Source: Agromyces sp. Leaf222 (GTDB taxonomy: Bacteria; Actinomycetota; Actinomycetes; Actinomycetales; Microbacteriaceae). From it: a stretch of DNA of 64,000 nt. Positions 33,785-43,069 of the stretch are shown here, one piece after another. Within the stretch, counting starts at the first letter, position 1. Each line of letters starts with the position of its first letter. The notes below the pieces were generated by a model that saw nothing but the letters and a program-made list of their open reading frames with translations, was not told the origin of the DNA and ran no database searches. The translations under genes and the position numbers were made by a program. The stretch is from assembly GCF_001421565.1 (NCBI RefSeq), contig NZ_LMKQ01000001.1, positions 2,595,589 to 2,659,588 on the forward strand. Direction: 5' to 3'.

Positions 33785-35275
33785 ATGACGGAATCCGCTC
33801 CACAGCACGGTGGCGCCGCGGTCCGCGCCGAGGGCTGGTCGTGGCGCCACGCCGGTCGCCGCGACTGGGCGCTGAGCGACCTCGACCTCGCCATCGAGCC
33901 CGGCGAGCGCGTGCTGCTGCTCGGCCCGTCGGGGGCCGGCAAGTCGACGCTGCTGCACGGACTCGGCGGCGTGCTCGGCGGGGCCGACGACGGCGACGAG
34001 CGTGGACGCCTGCTGGTCGACGGCGCCAGGCCCGAGCGACGTCGCGACCGCATCGGCATGGTCCTGCAGGATCCGGATTCCCAGGTGATCCTCTCGCGGG
34101 TCGGCGACGACGTCGCGTTCGGCATGGAGAACCTCCGCGTGCCGCGAGCCGACATCTGGGGTCGGGTGTCGCGTGCCCTCGACCTGGTGGGCCTGCGCAC
34201 TCCCCTCGGCCACGACACGTCGGCGCTCTCGGGCGGCCAGAAGCAGCGCCTCGCGCTCGCCGGCGTCATCGCCATGAACCCCGGCCTCATCCTCCTCGAC
34301 GAGCCGACTGCGAACCTCGACCCCGAGGGCGTGCGAGAGGTGCGCGACGCGATCGCCGAGGTCGCGGCCCGCACCGGCGCCACGCTCGTCGTGATCGAGC
34401 ATCGAACCGAGGTGTGGCTGCCCGTGGTCGACCGGGTCGTCGTGATGGATGCCGCGGGTCGCATCATCGGCGACGGCGACCCCGACGCGGTGATCGAACG
34501 CCAACGCGCCGAGTTGCTCGGCGCGGGCGTCTGGGTGCCCGGCGCGCCGACCCCGACGCTCGAACGCCACCGACAGGGCGCCCAGGTGCCGCTGCTCACC
34601 GCGCGCGACCTCGGCGTGGGCCGGGCTGCCACGGGGCTCGCCGCCACGATCGACGTCGAGATCCGGAGCGGCCGCGCCACCGCCGTCGTCGGCCCGAACG
34701 GGGCCGGCAAGTCCACGCTCGCACTCACCCTGGGCGGACTGCTGGTCCCCGGCAGCGGGCGACTCGAGGCGGCATCCGGATTCGCGCCGGCACGCCGCCC
34801 GGTCGAGCCCATCGCCTGGCGGTCGCGGGAGCTCCTGTCGCGCATCGGCAGCGTGTTCCAGGACCCCGAACACCAGTTCCTCGCCGCCACCGTGCGCGAC
34901 GAACTCGCGATCGGTCCGCGTGCCCTGAAGCAGGATGCCGCGACGATCGCCCGCACGATCGACGACCTGCTCTCGCGACTCCGCCTCGAGCACCTCGCCG
35001 ACGCCAACCCGTACACGCTCTCGGGCGGCGAGAAGCGGCGCCTCTCGGTGGCGACCGCGCTCGCGGCCAAGCCGCGGCTGATCATCCTCGACGAGCCGAC
35101 CTTCGGCCAGGACCGGCGCACCTGGGAGGAACTCGTGAAGCTCATCGCCGAGATCGTCGACGCTGGAACCGCCGTCGTCGCCGTGACCCACGACGAGCCC
35201 TTCGTCTCGCTGCTCGCCGACGACGTGCTCGAGCTGCCCGCCTGGGAACCGCGGCCGGCCGAGGTGGCATCGTGA
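33785..35275 (+). CDS. ykoD: ECF transporter dual ATPase, YkoD-like
   Basis: A 496-residue protein with two fused ABC ATPase domains. Domain 1 (about 1-240) has Walker A GPSGAGKST, the Q-loop VLQDPDSQ, signature LSGGQKQR and Walker B LILLDEPTANLDPEG. Domain 2 (about 265-495) has GPNGAGKST, VFQDPEHQ, LSGGEKRR and LIILDEPTFGQD. The fused pair replaces separate EcfA and EcfA'. The gene begins 2 bases after ykoE, and its stop overlaps the next start (GTGA). Confidence 0.93.
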   Translation: MTESAPQHGGAAVRAEGWSWRHAGRRDWALSDLDLAIEPGERVLLLGPSGAGKSTLLHGLGGVLGGADDGDERGRLLVDGARPERRRDRIGMVLQDPDSQVILSRVGDDVAFGMENLRVPRADIWGRVSRALDLVGLRTPLGHDTSALSGGQKQRLALAGVIAMNPGLILLDEPTANLDPEGVREVRDAIAEVAARTGATLVVIEHRTEVWLPVVDRVVVMDAAGRIIGDGDPDAVIERQRAELLGAGVWVPGAPTPTLERHRQGAQVPLLTARDLGVGRAATGLAATIDVEIRSGRATAVVGPNGAGKSTLALTLGGLLVPGSGRLEAASGFAPARRPVEPIAWRSRELLSRIGSVFQDPEHQFLAATVRDELAIGPRALKQDAATIARTIDDLLSRLRLEHLADANPYTLSGGEKRRLSVATALAAKPRLIILDEPTFGQDRRTWEELVKLIAEIVDAGTAVVAVTHDEPFVSLLADDVLELPAWEPRPAEVAS

Positions 35276-36039
35276 CCCGGCGCCTCGACGTGAACCGGGC
35301 CAACCCGGTCACCCGGCTCCTCACCGCCCTCCTCATCGCGGTCGCCCTCGTCTTCAGCGTCGACTGGGTGTCGGGCCTGACCGCGCTCACCCTCGAGGTG
35401 CTCGTGCTCGCGAGCACCGGCATCCCGTTCCGGCGGTTCCTCAAGCGCAGCATCCCGATCGTGATCGCGGCCGGATTCACGGCGCTGACGATCCTGCTGT
35501 ACGGCGCCCCGAGCGGTCGCGTCCACGCCGAGTTCCTGCTCGTCGTCGTCAGCGACGGCTCGATCGAGCTCGCGATCGCGACGTTCCTCCGGGTGCTCGC
35601 CATCGCGCTGCCGTCGATCATGCTCTTCACGGATGTCGACCCCACCGAGCTCGCCGACGGGCTCTCCCAGGTGCTCCGGCTCCCCGCCAGGTTCGTGCTC
35701 GGCGCCCTCGCCGGGTTCCGCCTGATCGGCCTGCTCCACCAGGACTGGACCTACCTCGGTTACGCCCGGCGCGCCCGGGGCGTGGCCGACCACGGCCGTC
35801 TCCGCCGATGGACGGGCCAGGCCTTCGCCCTCCTCGTCTTCGCCGTGCGCCGGGGCGCCAAGCTCGCGACGGCGATGGAGGCCCGCGGCTTCGGCGCCTC
35901 CCCCGTGCGCACCTGGGCGAGGGAGTCGACGCTGGGAGCACCGGATGCCGCGCTCCTCGCGATCGGCGTCGTCATCAGCGCCACGGCGATCACCGTGGCC
36001 GTCGCGACCGGAAGCTGGAACTTCATTGGAGCTCGCTGA
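35272..36039 (+). CDS. ykoC: ECF transporter transmembrane (T) component, YkoC-like
   Basis: A 255-residue EcfT-type coupling protein with five hydrophobic helices. The two Ala-Arg-Gly coupling motifs that contact the ATPases appear as YARRARGVAD and AMEARGFGAS. A GTG start overlaps the ykoD stop by 4 bases. It links YkoE to the ATPases at the membrane. Confidence 0.9.
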   Translation: MTRRLDVNRANPVTRLLTALLIAVALVFSVDWVSGLTALTLEVLVLASTGIPFRRFLKRSIPIVIAAGFTALTILLYGAPSGRVHAEFLLVVVSDGSIELAIATFLRVLAIALPSIMLFTDVDPTELADGLSQVLRLPARFVLGALAGFRLIGLLHQDWTYLGYARRARGVADHGRLRRWTGQAFALLVFAVRRGAKLATAMEARGFGASPVRTWARESTLGAPDAALLAIGVVISATAITVAVATGSWNFIGAR

Positions 36040-36589
36040 CCTCGCCACGGGCCTGCGCGCGACGGGCGTGCGCAGCCTGCTCATCGACGGCCGATCCGGC
36101 TCGGGCAAGTCGACGATCGCCACCGCGCTGGCGGCACTCTGGCCCGAGGCCGTCGTCATCCGCCTGGACTCGATCTACCCGGGATGGAGCGGACTCACCT
36201 GGGCATCCGAGCACCTTCGGACGAGCGTGCTCGAGCCGCGGGCGCTCGGCCTCGCGGCGTCCTGGCGCGAGTGGGACTGGACCTCTGGTGCCCCCGGCGG
36301 CTGGCATCCGGTGGACCCCGACCGCCCGCTGATCGTCGAGGGCGTCGGCAGCCTCACGATCGCGAACCGGGCGCTGGCCGACGCGGCACTCTGGGTCGAA
36401 AGCGGCACCGTCGAGCGCAAGGCCCGCGCCCTCGCCCGCGACGGCGAGACGTACGTGCCGCACTGGGACGCCTGGGCCGCCCAGGAGGACGTCTTCATCG
36501 CGCAGAACCACCCCGAAGCCCTCGCCGACCTCATCGCCGTCCCGACCGACGGCGGCTTCGACCTCATGCAGACTGGAAGGACCCCATGA
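36026..36589 (+). CDS. P-loop nucleoside/small-molecule kinase-like protein
   Basis: A 187-residue P-loop protein. Walker A is LLIDGRSGSGKST near residue 20, followed by VIRLDSIYPGWSG, which resembles the substrate-binding aspartate region of uridine kinase-like proteins, and PLIVEGVGSLT. It is shorter than uridine kinases and lacks a clear lid motif. Its place inside a YkoEDC operon suggests phosphorylation of the imported compound, for example hydroxymethylpyrimidine or thiamine; this is inference. The TTG at 36026 overlaps ykoC by 14 bases, and its stop overlaps the next start (ATGA). Confidence 0.75.
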   Translation: MELADLATGLRATGVRSLLIDGRSGSGKSTIATALAALWPEAVVIRLDSIYPGWSGLTWASEHLRTSVLEPRALGLAASWREWDWTSGAPGGWHPVDPDRPLIVEGVGSLTIANRALADAALWVESGTVERKARALARDGETYVPHWDAWAAQEDVFIAQNHPEALADLIAVPTDGGFDLMQTGRTP

Positions 36590-37515
36590 CCACCCCCATC
36601 TCCCTCGTGCTCGAGTACTTCCACCCCTGGCCGAACTCGGCCGGGTTCTACGTCGCCCGCGAGGCCGGATGGTACGCGGATCAGGGCATCGACCTCGAGA
36701 TCCGCACCGTCGACCCCGGCATCGGCGACGGCCTCGAGCACGTGAACCGCGGTCTCGCCGACCTCGCGGTGTTCCCCACGAACCGCCTGCTCGTGCGGGC
36801 GGAGCGGGGCGAGCAGCTGCACGCGCTCAGCGCGATCAACCAGCGCGGGCTCGAGACCGTGCGCACGCTCGAGCAGAGCGGCATCCGGACCCTGGCCGAT
36901 CTCGAGGGCCGGCGCCTCGCGTTGAACCCCACGCCACGCGGCCTCGCGATCGTGCGCGACCTCGTCGAGCGTGCCGGCGGCGACTTCGACCGCGTCGAGC
37001 TGGTCGATGCCGGCGTCCGCGAGCTCAGCGCCGCCGACCTCCTCAACGGCGAAGCGGATGCCACGTTCGGCTCGTACTGGGCGTGGGACATCCTGTTGAC
37101 CGAGCAGCCCGACCTGCCGGAACGGCACTGGCGCGTCGACGACGAGCTCGGCATCCGATACCACAGCTACCTGCTCGGCGGCGGACCGGCGGCCGCACAG
37201 TTGCCGGCGCACCTCATCGACGGCTTCCTGGCCGCGACGGCCCGCGGGTTCGCGCACGCGGCCGCGAATCCGGCACCGACCGTCGACCTCTTCTCGACCG
37301 TCACGCCCTACTTCACCGAGGACGTGATCGCCCGATCGCTCGAGGCGATCGCGCCCACCTGGTTCCACGACGGCCGTTGGGGCGGCATCCGGTCGGAGGC
37401 CATGGACCGGTATGCGGAATGGATGGCGGCGAACGGCTTGATCGCGGATGCCGCGGGCTGGCGTCGCACGCTCGCACCCGGCGCGATCACCGACCTCGAG
37501 GCATCCGCCGCATGA
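36586..37515 (+). CDS. THI5/NMT1-like substrate-binding-fold protein without signal peptide
   Basis: A 309-residue protein of the NMT1/THI5 family, whose members include periplasmic pyrimidine-binding proteins (ThiY) and fungal hydroxymethylpyrimidine phosphate synthase. Signatures are EYFHPWPNSAGFYVAREAGW, a GLADLAVFPTNRLL segment and ADATFGSYWAWDILLTEQPD. It begins MTTPISLVLEYF with no signal peptide or lipobox, and no ThiX/ThiZ permease genes follow, so it is probably cytoplasmic or a non-lipidated partner of the ECF transporter. The iron-site CCCFC motif of yeast THI5 is not present. Coupled on both sides by ATGA overlaps. Confidence 0.8.
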   Translation: MTTPISLVLEYFHPWPNSAGFYVAREAGWYADQGIDLEIRTVDPGIGDGLEHVNRGLADLAVFPTNRLLVRAERGEQLHALSAINQRGLETVRTLEQSGIRTLADLEGRRLALNPTPRGLAIVRDLVERAGGDFDRVELVDAGVRELSAADLLNGEADATFGSYWAWDILLTEQPDLPERHWRVDDELGIRYHSYLLGGGPAAAQLPAHLIDGFLAATARGFAHAAANPAPTVDLFSTVTPYFTEDVIARSLEAIAPTWFHDGRWGGIRSEAMDRYAEWMAANGLIADAAGWRRTLAPGAITDLEASAA

Positions 37516-38399
37516 TCGCGCCCGTCTTCGTCGACGCGATCGACCTGCACGCGCAGCTCCGCTCCGGTGACGCACCCGTCGTGCTCGACGCCACCCTGAT
37601 CCTGCACCGACCACGTTTCGACGGGGACTTCCGCGCCGAGAGCGGCCGGGACCGCTGGCGGGACGCGCACGTCCCCGGGTCGCGGCACGTCGCCATCGAC
37701 ACGGAGTTCTCGGTGCCGCACGCCACGCACGATCACCACGCGCCGCCGCAGGGCATCGCCGATCGGCTGGCGGCGATCGGCATCGGCGAGGGCACCCGGG
37801 TCGTGGTCTACGACAGCGTCGGAACGATCTGGGCTGCGCGCCTCTGGTACCTGCTCGACTGGATCGGCGTGCCGGTCAGCGTGCTCGACGGCGGCCTCGC
37901 CGCGTGGCGATCCGCGGGCCTGCCGATCGAGACGGCCGACGACGCGACGGCGCCCGATGAGGTGCATCCGGCTCGACGCTGGGCGGCCCGCACCGCCCGC
38001 GAGGCCTGGGTCGAGCGTGACGAGATCGCCCTCGCCCGTGACGGCGCGCTCGTCTGCGGCCTTCCCGCGACGGCCTTCGCGGGCGTCGAGCCGACCCGGT
38101 ACTCCAGGCGAGGTCACATCCCCGGCAGCGTCAACGTGCCGGCACGCGCACTCTTCGACCGTGACGGCCGCATCCTGCCGGCGGACGAGATCATCGCCCG
38201 ATACCGGGAGGCCGGAGCCGACCTCGACGCAGAGCTGCTGCTCTACTGCGGAGGCGGCATCTCGGCGACGGCCAACGCCCTCGCACTCGCCCATGCCGGC
38301 CTGCGCCGCGTGCGGGTCTACGACGGCTCGCTCGAGGAGTGGAGCGCCGACCCGGCCCTGCCGCTCAGCACGGAGGAGGCGCTGGCCGGCAGCCGTTGA
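37512..38399 (+). CDS. two-domain sulfurtransferase (rhodanese)
   Basis: A 295-residue tandem rhodanese. The first domain (RDAHVPGSRHVAIDTEFS, VVVYDSVGTIWAARLWY) has no catalytic Cys. The second has GHIPGSVNVPA and the active loop YCGGGISAT, whose Cys would carry the persulfide. It transfers sulfur from thiosulfate or 3-mercaptopyruvate. In this operon it could feed sulfur to thiazole or thiamine formation, but that link is inferred only from gene order. ATGA overlap with the preceding gene. Confidence 0.9.
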   Translation: MIAPVFVDAIDLHAQLRSGDAPVVLDATLILHRPRFDGDFRAESGRDRWRDAHVPGSRHVAIDTEFSVPHATHDHHAPPQGIADRLAAIGIGEGTRVVVYDSVGTIWAARLWYLLDWIGVPVSVLDGGLAAWRSAGLPIETADDATAPDEVHPARRWAARTAREAWVERDEIALARDGALVCGLPATAFAGVEPTRYSRRGHIPGSVNVPARALFDRDGRILPADEIIARYREAGADLDAELLLYCGGGISATANALALAHAGLRRVRVYDGSLEEWSADPALPLSTEEALAGSR

Positions 38400-38419
38400 T
38401 GGCATGCCGCCGACCGCGC

Positions 38420-38443
38420 GCCGGCGAGGGCACCTCGCCCGGC
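38420..38443. terminator. hairpin at the end of the YkoEDC operon
   Basis: GCCGGCGAGG, loop gca, CCTCGCcCGGC with a one-base bulge, 20 bases after the rhodanese stop and before the convergent small gene. Confidence 0.45.
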
Positions 38444-38460
38444 GTACGCCGCAGCCCGTG

Positions 38461-38721
38461 TCAGACCTCCCGGCCGAAGAAGGCGGCGATCCATCGCTGC
38501 CAGGCGACCAGCACCCGAGGGGGCCGCGCAGGCGTGTGGTTGCGCGTCGGGTTGGCGGAGCGCTTCTCGGCGGTCGCGGACTGCGACGCCCGACTGATGC
38601 GGGCGCGACCGTGGCGGGTGCCGCCCTGGTGCCCGGTCGGCCGGGTCTCGTGAGCGGAGACGCCCGGGATGCGGTGGGTCGCCTCGTGCAGGGTGTCGAG
38701 GATCGAACGCTGGTCGGTCAT
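38461..38721 (-). CDS. 86-residue Arg-rich protein under a tet-type operator
   Basis: A small basic protein of no recognised family. It is polar and Arg/Thr/Ser-rich through the middle (HGRARISRASQSATAEKRSA) and ends in a short amphipathic, Trp-containing segment (VLVAWQRWIAAFFGREV) that could bind a membrane surface. AAAGGA lies about 10 bases before the ATG at 38721; an in-frame GTG at 38730 is too close to it. A TAGAGT -10 box inside the tet-like operator gives a leader of about 33 bases. It occupies the place tetA would hold beside tetR. The codon pattern is compatible with coding, but a homologue would be needed to be sure. Confidence 0.55.
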   Translation of the reverse strand: MTDQRSILDTLHEATHRIPGVSAHETRPTGHQGGTRHGRARISRASQSATAEKRSANPTRNHTPARPPRVLVAWQRWIAAFFGREV

Positions 38722-38760
38722 CGTGGTCACGTCCTTTCACTTCTGTCGGTGATCGACCGG

Positions 38761-38802
38761 ACTCTATCACCGATAGAGACGTTTCTCGATCATTGATAGA
38801 GT
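38761..38802. promoter_or_regulatory. tandem tetO-like operators with overlapping divergent promoters
   Basis: Site 1, ACTCTATCACCGATAGAGA (38761-38779), and site 2, TCTCGATCATTGATAGAGT (38784-38802), differ from Tn10 tetO1 (ACTCTATCATTGATAGAGT, from memory) at three and two positions. TAGAGT at the outer end of each site forms the -10 box of the small gene (minus) and of tetR (plus). A bound repressor would block both. Confidence 0.75.
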
Positions 38803-38820
38803 GACCGCGGGGGTGAGCCC

Positions 38821-39453
38821 ATGGCATTGGACCGGCACCAGATCGTCACCGAGGCCGTCGCGCTGCTCGACGCAGACGGCCTCGACGGGGTGACGCTGCG
38901 CAAGCTCGCCGCCAGGCTCGGCGTGCAGCAGCCGACGCTCTACTGGCACATCCCCAGCAAGGCCGCCCTGATCACCGCGATCGCCGACGCGATCCTCGAG
39001 CAGCAGTTCCCCGAGATGGTGCCACCGGAGCCCGGCGAGCCGTGGGAGGCGTGGCTCCTCGGCCTCGCCGAACGGTTGCGACGCGCGCTCCTCGCCCATC
39101 CCGACGGCGCCCGGATCATCTCCACGTCGCAGACCTCGCTCAGGATGGCCGCCATCTCCGAGCTCGCGATCAGTACGCTGGTGCGCTGCGAGGTCCCCCT
39201 GCGGCAGGCCCGCCTCATCGTCCTGACCGTCGAGCACTTCACGGTGGGCCACGTCCTCGAGGAGCAGACCGGCCCGCCCGCCGCGGGCTCCGCGCAGGAC
39301 TTCGACCTCGAGGCCTTCACCGAGGCCCACCCGACGGTCGTGGCCGGCATCGCCGAGTACTTCCAAGACGGTCGCACTGCAGACGACCTGTTCCGCGACT
39401 GCCTGAGCGTGATCATGCGGGGCGCGACGGCGGCGGCCGGCACGACGCACTGA
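38821..39453 (+). CDS. TetR-class repressor (tetracycline-repressor-like)
   Basis: A 210-residue regulator that follows true TetR closely, beyond the general family. MALDRHQIVTEAVALLDADG, VTLRKLAARLGVQQPTLYWH and IPSKAALITAIADAI match the TetR(B) DNA-binding domain, including the recognition helix QPTLYWH. The C-terminal domain keeps TetR_C features (RALLAHPDGARI, VEHFTVGHVLEEQ). Two tetO-like sites lie just upstream. No TetA, TetM or TetX gene is in the window, so the inducer may not be tetracycline. The ATG at 38821 follows GGGGGTGAG. Confidence 0.92.
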   Translation: MALDRHQIVTEAVALLDADGLDGVTLRKLAARLGVQQPTLYWHIPSKAALITAIADAILEQQFPEMVPPEPGEPWEAWLLGLAERLRRALLAHPDGARIISTSQTSLRMAAISELAISTLVRCEVPLRQARLIVLTVEHFTVGHVLEEQTGPPAAGSAQDFDLEAFTEAHPTVVAGIAEYFQDGRTADDLFRDCLSVIMRGATAAAGTTH

Positions 39454-39458
39454 CGCGG

Positions 39459-40370
39459 TCAGTCCTCGCGCGCCGCGGCCTCGACCTCGGCCTCGGCGTC
39501 GGCGGACACCTCGCTCGATGCCTTCGTCTCCGCCCAATTCGCGAGAAGCTGCAGCCGGTCATGCGATGAGGATCCGGGCTCGGCGGAGAAGACCAGCATC
39601 TGCAGTCCGCGATCCGACGCGAGGTCCATGCTCTGGTACGTCAGGTCGAGGGCGCCCACGACGGGGTGGTGAACCCGCTTGAGTCCGGTGCGGTGTTCGC
39701 GCACGTCGTGAGCGCCCCAGAGCCTGCGGAACAGGTCGCTGCGGGTGGAGAGTTCGCCCACGAGATCGCTGAGCTGCCGGTCGTAGGGCGACCGCCCGGC
39801 TTCCGCACGCAGGATGGCGACGATCTGCCTGGTGTTGCCCTCCCAGTCCTGATAGAACGTCTGCGCCCTGGGGTCGAGGAAGACGAATCGGGCGGCGTTC
39901 GCCGGGGGCCGGGCTCCATCGAGCATCTCGGAGAAGAGGGCACGGCCGAGTCGGTTGACGGCGACGGCGTCGAGACGGCCGTTCTGCACGAACACCGGCA
40001 CCGTCGACATCGCGTCGATGGTCTGCTGCATTGCGGCGGTCAACTGCGACGATCCGACCGGTCGACGTCGCTTGGGATGGGCGCCGGCATTGGCCGTGCG
40101 GATCAGGTCGTGCAGGTGCGCGTGCTCGGCTTCGTCGAGCTGCAGGGCACGGCTGATCCCGTCGATCACGGCTTCGGAGACACCCGAGGCGTTGCCGCGC
40201 TCGAGCCGCTTGTAGTACTCGGCGCTCATCCCGGCGACCAGGGCGACCTCTTCGCGGCGGAGCCCCGGCACCCGGCGGCGGCCGCCGAAGTCAGGCAGCC
40301 CCACCTGTGCGGGAGTGAGTCTGGCCCGCCGCGAGGTGAGGAACTCGCGGATGTCGTCCTGGGTGCCCAT
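39459..40370 (-). CDS. XRE regulator with MmyB-like ligand domain
   Basis: A 303-residue regulator. The N-terminal HTH (LRREEVALVAGMSAEYYKRLERG) is the XRE type, and residues about 110-290 form the MmyB-like PAS-type ligand domain (DAMSTVPVFVQNGRLDAVAVN, FVFLDPRAQTFYQDWEGNTR, LTYQSMDLASDRGLQMLVF). Actinobacterial members often repress a divergent oxidoreductase. Here the divergent gene is an aldo/keto reductase 126 bp away. A TAGGTT box 7 bases before the ATG at 40370 marks a leaderless start; longer in-frame extensions upstream run antisense over other genes. Confidence 0.9.
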   Translation of the reverse strand: MGTQDDIREFLTSRRARLTPAQVGLPDFGGRRRVPGLRREEVALVAGMSAEYYKRLERGNASGVSEAVIDGISRALQLDEAEHAHLHDLIRTANAGAHPKRRRPVGSSQLTAAMQQTIDAMSTVPVFVQNGRLDAVAVNRLGRALFSEMLDGARPPANAARFVFLDPRAQTFYQDWEGNTRQIVAILRAEAGRSPYDRQLSDLVGELSTRSDLFRRLWGAHDVREHRTGLKRVHHPVVGALDLTYQSMDLASDRGLQMLVFSAEPGSSSHDRLQLLANWAETKASSEVSADAEAEVEAAARED

Positions 40371-40377
40371 GCCTTCG

Positions 40378-40383
40378 AACCTA
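40378..40383 (-). promoter_or_regulatory. -10 box, leaderless promoter of MmyB-like regulator
   Basis: TAGGTT, 7 bases, then the ATG at 40370. Confidence 0.55.
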
Positions 40384-40463
40384 CGCCGACGACGAGTCGG
40401 AAGGGGGTCCCTGCCAGGGCACCCGAAGGCAGGGCCGCGCTGCCGCAGGAGAATGCGCGTTGA

Positions 40464-41477
<1,014 letters not shown>

Positions 41478-41548
41478 TCCGAGATCGACGGAACTGGCGC
41501 CGCGGACCGCGGGACCGCGGAACCCTCGATCGTCCGCTGCACGCCGCC

Positions 41549-41554
41549 TAGACT
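41549..41554 (+). promoter_or_regulatory. -10 box, leaderless promoter of acetyltransferase gene
   Basis: TAGACT, 7 bases, then the GTG at 41562. Confidence 0.6.
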
Positions 41555-41561
41555 CGGCGGC

Positions 41562-42161
41562 GTGAGCGAGCGTCCGGACTTCCGCCTCCCGTTCCGGTTC
41601 GAGGAGAGACTCACCGAACGGCTCAGGCTCCGCATCATGCGCGACACGGACCTCGATGACGTCCTCGCCTACCAGTCGCGAGCGGATGTCTGCGAGTACC
41701 TGCTCTTCGAGCCGCGAGATCGCGAGACCGTCACCGCGAGGATCGCGACGTGGTCGGAGCAGTCGACGCTCACCTCCGATGGGGACTTCCTGGAGCTCGC
41801 GGTGGAGCGAAGGAGCGATGCGCGCGTGATCGGCGACCTGTACTTCAGCCTCAAGCACGCCGAGCACGGGTACGCCGAGATCGGCTGGGCCTTCCACCCC
41901 AAATACTCGGGCCGAGGGTACGCGACCGAGGCCGCTGCGGAGCTGCTCCGGATGGGATTCGCATCGATGGGCCTGCACCGCATCGTCGCCGAGGTCGACC
42001 CGTGGAACGCGGCATCCGTCGCGCTCTGCCGTCGGCTCGGCATGCGCAAGGAGGCGCACTTCGTCGGCAACATCTGGTTCAAGGGCCGCTGGGCCGACAC
42101 GGAGGTCTACGCGCTGCGCGAGGCAGAGTGGGACGACCGGCACGATGCGAGGCCGACCTAG
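41562..42161 (+). CDS. GNAT acetyltransferase, RimJ/RimL-like
   Basis: A 199-residue acetyltransferase of the RimJ/RimL group: LTERLRLRIMRDTDLDDVLAY at the N-terminus, IGDLYFSLKHAEHGYAEIGW, the acetyl-CoA loop YSGRGYATEAAAELLRMGF and the late VDPWNAASVALCRRLGM. Members acetylate protein N-termini or small amines; the target is unknown. The GTG start is supported by a leaderless-type promoter. Confidence 0.9.
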   Translation: MSERPDFRLPFRFEERLTERLRLRIMRDTDLDDVLAYQSRADVCEYLLFEPRDRETVTARIATWSEQSTLTSDGDFLELAVERRSDARVIGDLYFSLKHAEHGYAEIGWAFHPKYSGRGYATEAAAELLRMGFASMGLHRIVAEVDPWNAASVALCRRLGMRKEAHFVGNIWFKGRWADTEVYALREAEWDDRHDARPT

Positions 42162-42256
42162 CCTCGAGCATCGACGCGGTCATTCCGGTGACGTCGGAGC
42201 CGACCGTGGTCGCATCGTGGTTCCAGACGATGCCCGCGTCATCTGAACGGCTCCAG

Positions 42257-42262
42257 TACCGT
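42257..42262 (+). promoter_or_regulatory. -10 box, leaderless promoter of CPBP protease gene
   Basis: TACCGT, 6 bases, then the ATG at 42269. Confidence 0.55.
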
Positions 42263-42268
42263 TCGACC

Positions 42269-43036
42269 ATGACCGCTGATCGTCCGCTTCGCATCGCGCC
42301 CCGTGTTCGGCTCGGCGTCCTCGCCTACTTGCTGTACCTCGCCGTGTTCTACAGCGTCTGGATCTTCAACGGCATCGACTACAACCACATCGGCGACAGC
42401 GAGGACACCCTCTGGAAGTGGTACGTCGCGCCGCTGGCCGCGGGCTCGGTCGCGATCATCGTCATCGTCTCGATCTACGGATGGTGGCGGCCCGCGCTCT
42501 TCGAGACGAAGAAGCGGCTTCCGGCCTGGGTCTGGGTCTTCCCGGTCGCCCTCGCGCTGCTCGCGGTGTTCGGCCTGTTCGGCGACACCTCCCGCGTCAC
42601 CCCGCTGATGTGGGTCTTCCTCGTGATCGGCAGCCTCCTCGTCGGCTTCAACGAGGAGCTCGTCACCCGGGGGCAGCTGATCGTGGCCTTGCGGAGCCGG
42701 TTCGGGGAGCTCGGGGTGTGGTTCTTCAGCACGCTGCTCTTCGGCCTGCTGCACCTGCCGAACACGCTCTTCGGCACCGGGCTGCCCGGCATCTCGCAGG
42801 TCTTCATCACGTTCCTGATCGGCACCGTCCTGTACCTGCTCCGTCGTGTCAGCGGCACGCTGATCTTCGCGATGGCACTGCACGGCCTCTGGGACTTCTC
42901 GTCCTTCGCGGCCCCCGGCGGCCTGTCCGGAATTCTGGGAATCCTCGTGGGCGTCGTCGCCGTGATCTTCGCGATCATCCTCACGCGCCGGGAGAGCCGC
43001 AGCGAGCGCACGAAGACGGTGCACGAGCGCGAATGA
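42269..43036 (+). CDS. CPBP family intramembrane metalloprotease
   Basis: A 255-residue membrane protein with about seven hydrophobic segments. The Abi/CPBP signatures are NEELVTRGQLIVAL (EExxxR), FGLLHLPNTLFG and MALHGLWDFS, which supply the glutamate and histidine residues of a Rce1-type intramembrane protease. Substrates of bacterial members are mostly unknown; some mature or resist peptides. A leaderless-type promoter fixes the ATG at 42269. Confidence 0.9.
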   Translation: MTADRPLRIAPRVRLGVLAYLLYLAVFYSVWIFNGIDYNHIGDSEDTLWKWYVAPLAAGSVAIIVIVSIYGWWRPALFETKKRLPAWVWVFPVALALLAVFGLFGDTSRVTPLMWVFLVIGSLLVGFNEELVTRGQLIVALRSRFGELGVWFFSTLLFGLLHLPNTLFGTGLPGISQVFITFLIGTVLYLLRRVSGTLIFAMALHGLWDFSSFAAPGGLSGILGILVGVVAVIFAIILTRRESRSERTKTVHERE

Positions 43037-43069
43037 CGGGCGAAGAGCACAGGGTGCAGCGTTCCCTGT

